Shown here: positions 59,076-64,000 of the stretch, piece by piece
Layout: every line of letters begins with the position of its first letter
Numbering within the stretch: position 1 is the stretch's first letter
NCBI RefSeq assembly: GCF_026210795.1
Contig: NC_089438.1
Location: forward strand, 4,051,501-4,115,500
Length of the DNA: 64,000 bases
Direction of reading: 5' to 3'
Origin: Rhizophagus irregularis
Lineage: Eukaryota; Glomeromycota; Glomeromycetes; Glomerales; Glomeraceae
Position numbers and translations under genes: made by a program
The notes under the pieces: generated by a model
Told to the model about the DNA's origin: nothing
What the model saw: only the letters and a program-made list of their open reading frames with translations
Database searches by the model: none

Positions 59076-60513
59076 AATTTTTTTTCGTTTTCTTTATAAC
59101 CTGAAAAACTTCGAAATCATCCATATCAAAGGTTCCTTTTGGGATACCATCAAGTTTGGGATAAGAACATGGATTATCATAACTTGTCTAAGTACCATCA
59201 TTATGTAAATATAAGTAATTATAACCAATTATTGGACCGAAATATGGATAACAAACTATAGAATATTTATTACCATTACTATAACCTACTTTTGCCATTT
59301 GGCCGTTCTTTTTATTTATAAATGAGAATAAAAAACTATCTTTCGTGTGTTTAAAAGAACCATTTGTTGAATCCCATTCAAGTGGATTATATCCTCCAAT
59401 TATTCCTTCAGAATTTTTAATTTTTAATACAATTATAGTAGCCCCCTATTATCACATTTTTTATGAAATTCTGTGGCCGTATTACCATCTCTACTAGCTC
59501 TATATAAAAGATTAAATTTATAGAGACTAAATTTTCTTTCCTCATTTCTATCAATCCAATTTGTAACATGTCTTTGATCAATTATCACGGAATTAATATC
59601 TTTTAAATATCTTGATGCTAAAATTATTAAGGTTTGGTTGTATTCAGGGATCATGCAATAATTCAAAAGATCATTTCTACATTCCTTTGATAAAATTTCT
59701 TCATAAGGTTTAATTTTGATCATATAAACCTTAGGAGATATATCATAAAATCTAATTAAAGGAATAAACCTGCAAATAATCCTTTTAAAGGTCATAATAT
59801 CATTTTAATTCCATTTAGATACATCTCTACTAAAATTATATTCTTGTGCCAATCCCATTTAACTATATTTCCCAAATTTCAATTTCTTCTATATCTATAT
59901 TCAAATCTTCACGTTTTAAAATGATTTCCAATAATTGACCGGATAGTTGAGTGAATTTATTTGAATTAAAAAAATTTTCTGGTTCAATACAAATTGTTTC
60001 CAACAAAGATCTCGTAAATTAATGAGAGATTCATAATAAAAAAACAGTTTGAAGAGCTCCAACCGGATCATTTTGTAATAATTGGCGATGTTCAACGATA
60101 TAATCTTTAGTAAACCTAGTTAAATTTTCTAAATATAATTTATCTGAAGCGATTATAATATTTAAAAGTTCAGTTCCAATTTTGTCTGTGATATCAACAT
60201 AACCAGCATAAAGATATCTAAAAAATGAAATATATTTGTAAAAATTGTATTTTATTTAAAATAACTTACTTAAGAATAACGTCAAAAACTTGAGGAGAAA
60301 TGTTTAGTTTATAAATTACATATTTTTCATCTTTTTTCTCAACATTTTTATCAGAAATTATATTATCAAAATATTTGGATCTACATCATAAGATATTAGA
60401 ATGACCTTAGAATCATGTTTTTTTCCAGCGTAAATGATAACATTATAATCAGTTTCAGTTTTAAGTAACTGTTCGAGCGCTTTGGTTACTTCAGTTTCGA
60501 AATGATATGTCAT
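59076..60513 (-). pseudogene. BTB-BACK-TLDc protein gene, decayed
   Basis: Read on the minus strand: a BTB start (EQLLKTETDYNVIIYAGKKH) from 60513, with part of the BTB core missing; a BTB/BACK segment (QVFDVILKYLYAGYVDITDK, later LLQNDPVGALQTVF) near 60300-60040; a segment matching EIEIWENIVKW near 59880; then KPYEEILSKECRNDLL and NLLYRASRDGNTATEFHKKC, and a TLDc domain (GGYNPLEWDS, KVGYSNG, DDFEVFQV) from 59450 to 59100. Lesions include a deletion in BTB, frameshifts in BACK and near 59450, and a TAG inside TLDc at about 59187. Intact relatives are likely adaptor proteins of Cullin-3 ligases; this copy is not functional. Confidence 0.82.
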
Positions 60514-60543
60514 TTTATCAGTATTTATACGTATATAATTCAT

Positions 60544-61500
60544 AAATTTTTTGATATTTTATTAATGTTAAAGGAGAAAGATTTAACGCAAGGATATTAT
60601 TTTAAGTCTTTTATATTTCATTTTTCTTTTCATAAAAGCTCAATTAACTCCCATATAAGAATATATTGGGGATTTTTTTATAGAACAGAAAATCATCTCT
60701 GATTTTCAATTTCTTCTTTCATAACTTTGCATATAATTGCATGAAATTTCATTATAATGTAAATTTTAGCTATTTACGATAATCTATGTGATAAATTTCT
60801 TTGGAATTTCTTTTTTGGTGAAAAAAAAATTCCATTTTTTTCTTTATGCATATTCATTAAGCACAAATACAGACTTTTTGGAAACTTTTTGCAAACATTC
60901 TCCTGCGCCTCAGAAAAATAATATTTTTTATCGATCCAAATACTCAGCTTGCTTTATTTTCCTTGTAAATAATAAATCCCGTATTTTTTTAAAAATTATC
61001 TATTACTACATATGTTAATAAATATTCTCAAATAATAAAGGCAAAATAGAGTTTTACAAATAATTTTAAGCGATTTGCATGATTGCGTCATATGTGCATC
61101 AAATGACGCAAAAATAATATGATATTATGATTTTATTACGCTATATTATATTTTTTTGAAACTTATTAGTTACAAATACATTTGCATTATATGGAAAATT
61201 ATATATATATTTTAAATAAAAAATTTGTCACAAAAAAAAAAAATTAATCTTTATAATGCAGAAAAAGTCTAGGAAAAATTGAATCCAAACTATCCTAAAA
61301 TTGAATTTATAAAATAAATGTATTTAATCAATAAAAAATCATATTTAAATATTATTAATATTTTAGACAGTTATACTAAAAAAATACAGCTATGAACTTT
61401 GAAAAAGATTTTAAATGTAATATTTCTTTTTATTGCCTTATTCCTTACCAAACTTATGTTCATCTTCTTCTAACAAATGTATATTTGGGTAGTGTACCTT
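60544..61500. other. AT-rich spacer before the tandem array
   Basis: AT-rich, no supported gene. Short open frames at 60502-60702 and 60788-61018 lack protein features. Confidence 0.45.
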
Positions 61501-61504
61501 GGCA

Positions 61505-64000
61505 ATCATAAGAAGGAACAAATACAATCCAATAATAAGAAGTCAGATAACAAATATAAAGTATATATCAAAAAAAAAATTTTTACATTTTTAAGATTTA
61601 ATACACACTCTTTTTCAAAAACTCCTTTAAGAAATTTCTTCATTCTACCAGTGATTGTAAATCTCTGCATTTACCTATTATGAGAAGAAAAAATTATTAA
61701 TAGTGTGCTAAATTTTTATTTAATGGTAAAGAAGACATAGCCAATTCCTCCTTTAGAATTAGCAGACTTTATCAATAACAAAGTAGGATGTTATTTGCTT
61801 GAGTTGGTTATCAAGTGAACAAGAGAAATAAAAAAAAAGAAAAAAAAAGAAAAAAAAAGGGAATAAAAAAAATAAAAATAAAAATAAAAATAATAATAAA
61901 ATAAAAATAAAAAATAAAAGCAGGTAATTTCATAGGAATTACCTACTTTGCTCACCCTTACCCAACCAAACAAATAAATCCCGTACCCTCCTAAGTAAAA
62001 TTTGCGAACTCCCCGACTCAAATGAGTTATCCGTTCTAATTTTAGCTTAGGAAGTTACCCACTTTGCAAATAAAAAAATACACACCTTTTTTAAAGTCTT
62101 TTGATCAGTAATGCTTGAGATTCAAAGAACTTTCATCTGTTGTCCAGTATTTCAATACAAAATAGTGCTGTAACTAATAAATAAAAAAAGGAATAAATAC
62201 AATCCAATAATAAGAAATCAGATAACAAATATAAAGTATAAACATTAAAAAAAAAATTTCACATTTTTAATATTTAATATGCACTCTTTTTCAAGAATTT
62301 TTCTAGGAAATTTCTTCATTTCACCAGTGATTGTAAATCTCTGCATTTACCTATTATAAGAAAGAAAAAATTATTAATAGTGTGCTAAATTTTTATTTAA
62401 TGGTAAAGAAGACATAGCCAATTCCTCCTTTAGAATTAGCAGACTTTATCAATAACAAAGTAGGATGTTATTTGCTTGAGTTGGTTATCAAGTGAACAAG
62501 AGAAATAAAAAAAATTGAAAGAAAAAAGAAAAAAAGGGAATAAAAAATAAAAATAAAAATAAAATAAAATAAAAAAGAAAAGCAGGTAATTTCATAGGAA
62601 TTACCCACTTTGCTCACCCTTACCCAACCAAACAAATAAATCCAGTACCCTCCTAAGTAAAATTTGTGAACTCCCCGACTCAAATGAGTTATCCATTCTA
62701 ATTTTAGCTTAGAAAGTTACCCACTTTGCAAATAAAAAAATACACACCTCTTTTAACTCATCTAGAAAATCAGTGATGCTTGAAATTCAGAAAACTTTCA
62801 TCTGTTGTCCAGTATTTCAATACAAAATAATGCTGTAATTGATAAATAATTGAATACAATTCAATAATAATAAGAAATCAGATAACAAATATAAAGTATA
62901 AACATTAAAAAAAAAATTTCACATTTTTAATATTTAATACGCACTCTTTTTCAAGAATTTTTCTAGGAAATTTCTTCATTTTACCAGTGATTGTAAATCT
63001 CTGCATTTACCTATTATAAGAAAGAAAAAATTATTAATAGTGTGCTAAATTTTTATTTAATGGTAAAGAAGACAGCCAATTCCTCCTTTAGAATTAGCAG
63101 ACTTTATCAATAACAAAGTAGGATGTTATTTGCTTGAGTTGGTTATCAAGTGAACAAGAGAAATAAAAAAAAGAAAAAAAAAGAAAAAAAAGGGAATAAA
63201 AAAAATAATAATAAAAATAAAATAAAATAAAATAGCAGGTAATTTCATAGGAATTACCTACTTTGCTCACCCTTACCCAACCAAACAAATAAATCCAGTA
63301 CCCTCCTAAGTAAAATTTGTGAACTCCCCGACTCAAATGAGTTATCCGTTCTAATTTTAGCTTAGGAAGTTACCCACTTTGCAAATAAAAAAAATACACA
63401 CCTTTTTTAAAGTCTTTTGATCAGTAATGCTTGAGATTCAAAGAACTTTCATCTGTTGTCCAGTATTTCAATACAAAATAGTGCTGTAACTAATAAATAA
63501 AAAAAGGAATAAATACAATCCAATAATAAGAAATCAGATAACAAATATAAAGTATAAAAATTAAAAAAAAAAATTTCACATTTTTAATATTTAATACACA
63601 CTCTTTTTCAAGAATTTCTCTAGGAAATTTCTTCATTTCACCAGTGATTGTAAATCTCTGCATTTACCTATTATAAGAAAGAAAAAATTATTAATAATGT
63701 GCTAAATTTTTATTTAATGGTAAAGAAGACATAGCCAATTCCTCCTTTAGAATTAGCAGACTTTATCAATAACAAAGTAGGATGTTATTTGCTTGAGTTG
63801 GTTATTAAGTGAACAAGAGAAATAAAAAAAAATAAAAAGAAAAAAGAAAAAAGAAAATAAAAAAATAAAAATAAAAATAAAATAAAATAAAAAAGAAAAA
63901 GCAGGTAATTTCATAGGAATTACCCACTTTGCTCACCCTTACCCAACCCAAACAAATAAATCCAGTATTCTCCTAAGTAAAATTTGTGAACTCCCCGACT
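61505..64000. repeat. Tandem array, ~660-bp unit, about 3.8 copies, running off the window
   Basis: The landmark CAATCCAATAATAAGAA recurs at about 61525, 62201, 62857 (variant) and 63516, giving periods of about 676, 656 and 659 bp. Each unit holds the block GTGCTAAATTTTTATTTAAT, a run TAGGATGTTATTTGCTTGAG, an A-rich microsatellite (AAAATAAAAATAAAA type) of variable length, a small hairpin GGTAATTTCATAGGAATTACC, and the block CTCACCCTTACCCAACCAAA. Copies are about 95% alike outside the microsatellite. A minus-strand frame beginning MSRGVHKFYLGGYWIYLFGW recurs in three copies, but its tail falls in the microsatellite, so it is probably not a gene. Confidence 0.95.

Noticed and set aside
61791..63336. 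Recurring MSRGVHKFYLGGYW open frame in the tandem array
   Set aside because: The frame is repeated because the DNA is repeated; its C-terminal half is translated microsatellite and differs in each copy.
1..64000. tRNA, rRNA or riboswitch genes
   Set aside because: Scanning by eye for T-loop and other conserved motifs gave nothing convincing; a tRNAscan or Infernal run would be decisive.

Overview
The window looks like nuclear DNA of an arbuscular-mycorrhizal fungus (Glomeromycota), most like Rhizophagus. It is strongly AT-rich. Genes have short GT-AG introns. It carries families that are expanded in that group: tyrosine-kinase-like protein kinases with a Cys-rich N-terminal segment, BTB-BACK-TLDc proteins, SAM/Crinkler-like nucleases, GTPases with Cys-rich flanks, and Plavaka and hAT transposons. 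The organism is my inference from these families; no rRNA or tRNA gene was seen.

Layout: 150-570, a C2H2 zinc-finger exon remnant. 2077-5673 (-) and 28747-32688 (+), two very large paralogous proteins joining a stonustoxin-like MACPF N-terminus to a P-loop GTPase and Cys-rich modules. 7885-9690, a decayed P450 copy; 10169-11900, its intact P450 relative. 12.5-18.3 kb, gene-poor DNA with two small DNA transposons. 18.8-25.3 kb, a kinase gene split by a 4.2-kb inverted-repeat element and also carrying a nonsense codon. 35164-35805, a secreted Lys-Pro/Asp-rich protein. 38.4-40.7 kb, a second kinase copy broken by a 7-bp deletion. 41490-43072, a non-autonomous hAT filled with a polypyrimidine tract.

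44493-58084 is a 13.6-kb hAT transposon with an exact 8-bp target-site duplication. Its own transposase is dead (nonsense codon, frameshifts, insertion). It carries a decayed SAM/nuclease gene as cargo, and its transposase was split by a 9.5-kb element (47548-57070). That inner element is intact: an 852-aa Plavaka transposase in seven exons, a 129-aa Myb/SANT-like protein in four exons, and a divergent 380-aa coiled-coil/acidic protein in five exons. All three keep frame through every predicted intron. The ends carry subterminal repeats and a ~40-bp terminal inverted repeat.

59.0-60.5 kb is a BTB-BACK-TLDc pseudogene. From about 61.5 kb to the window end runs a tandem array with a ~660-bp unit. 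Overall few genes look functional: the two giant GTPases, one P450, the secreted protein and the three genes of the Plavaka-type element. Most of the rest is repeats, transposons and decayed copies.
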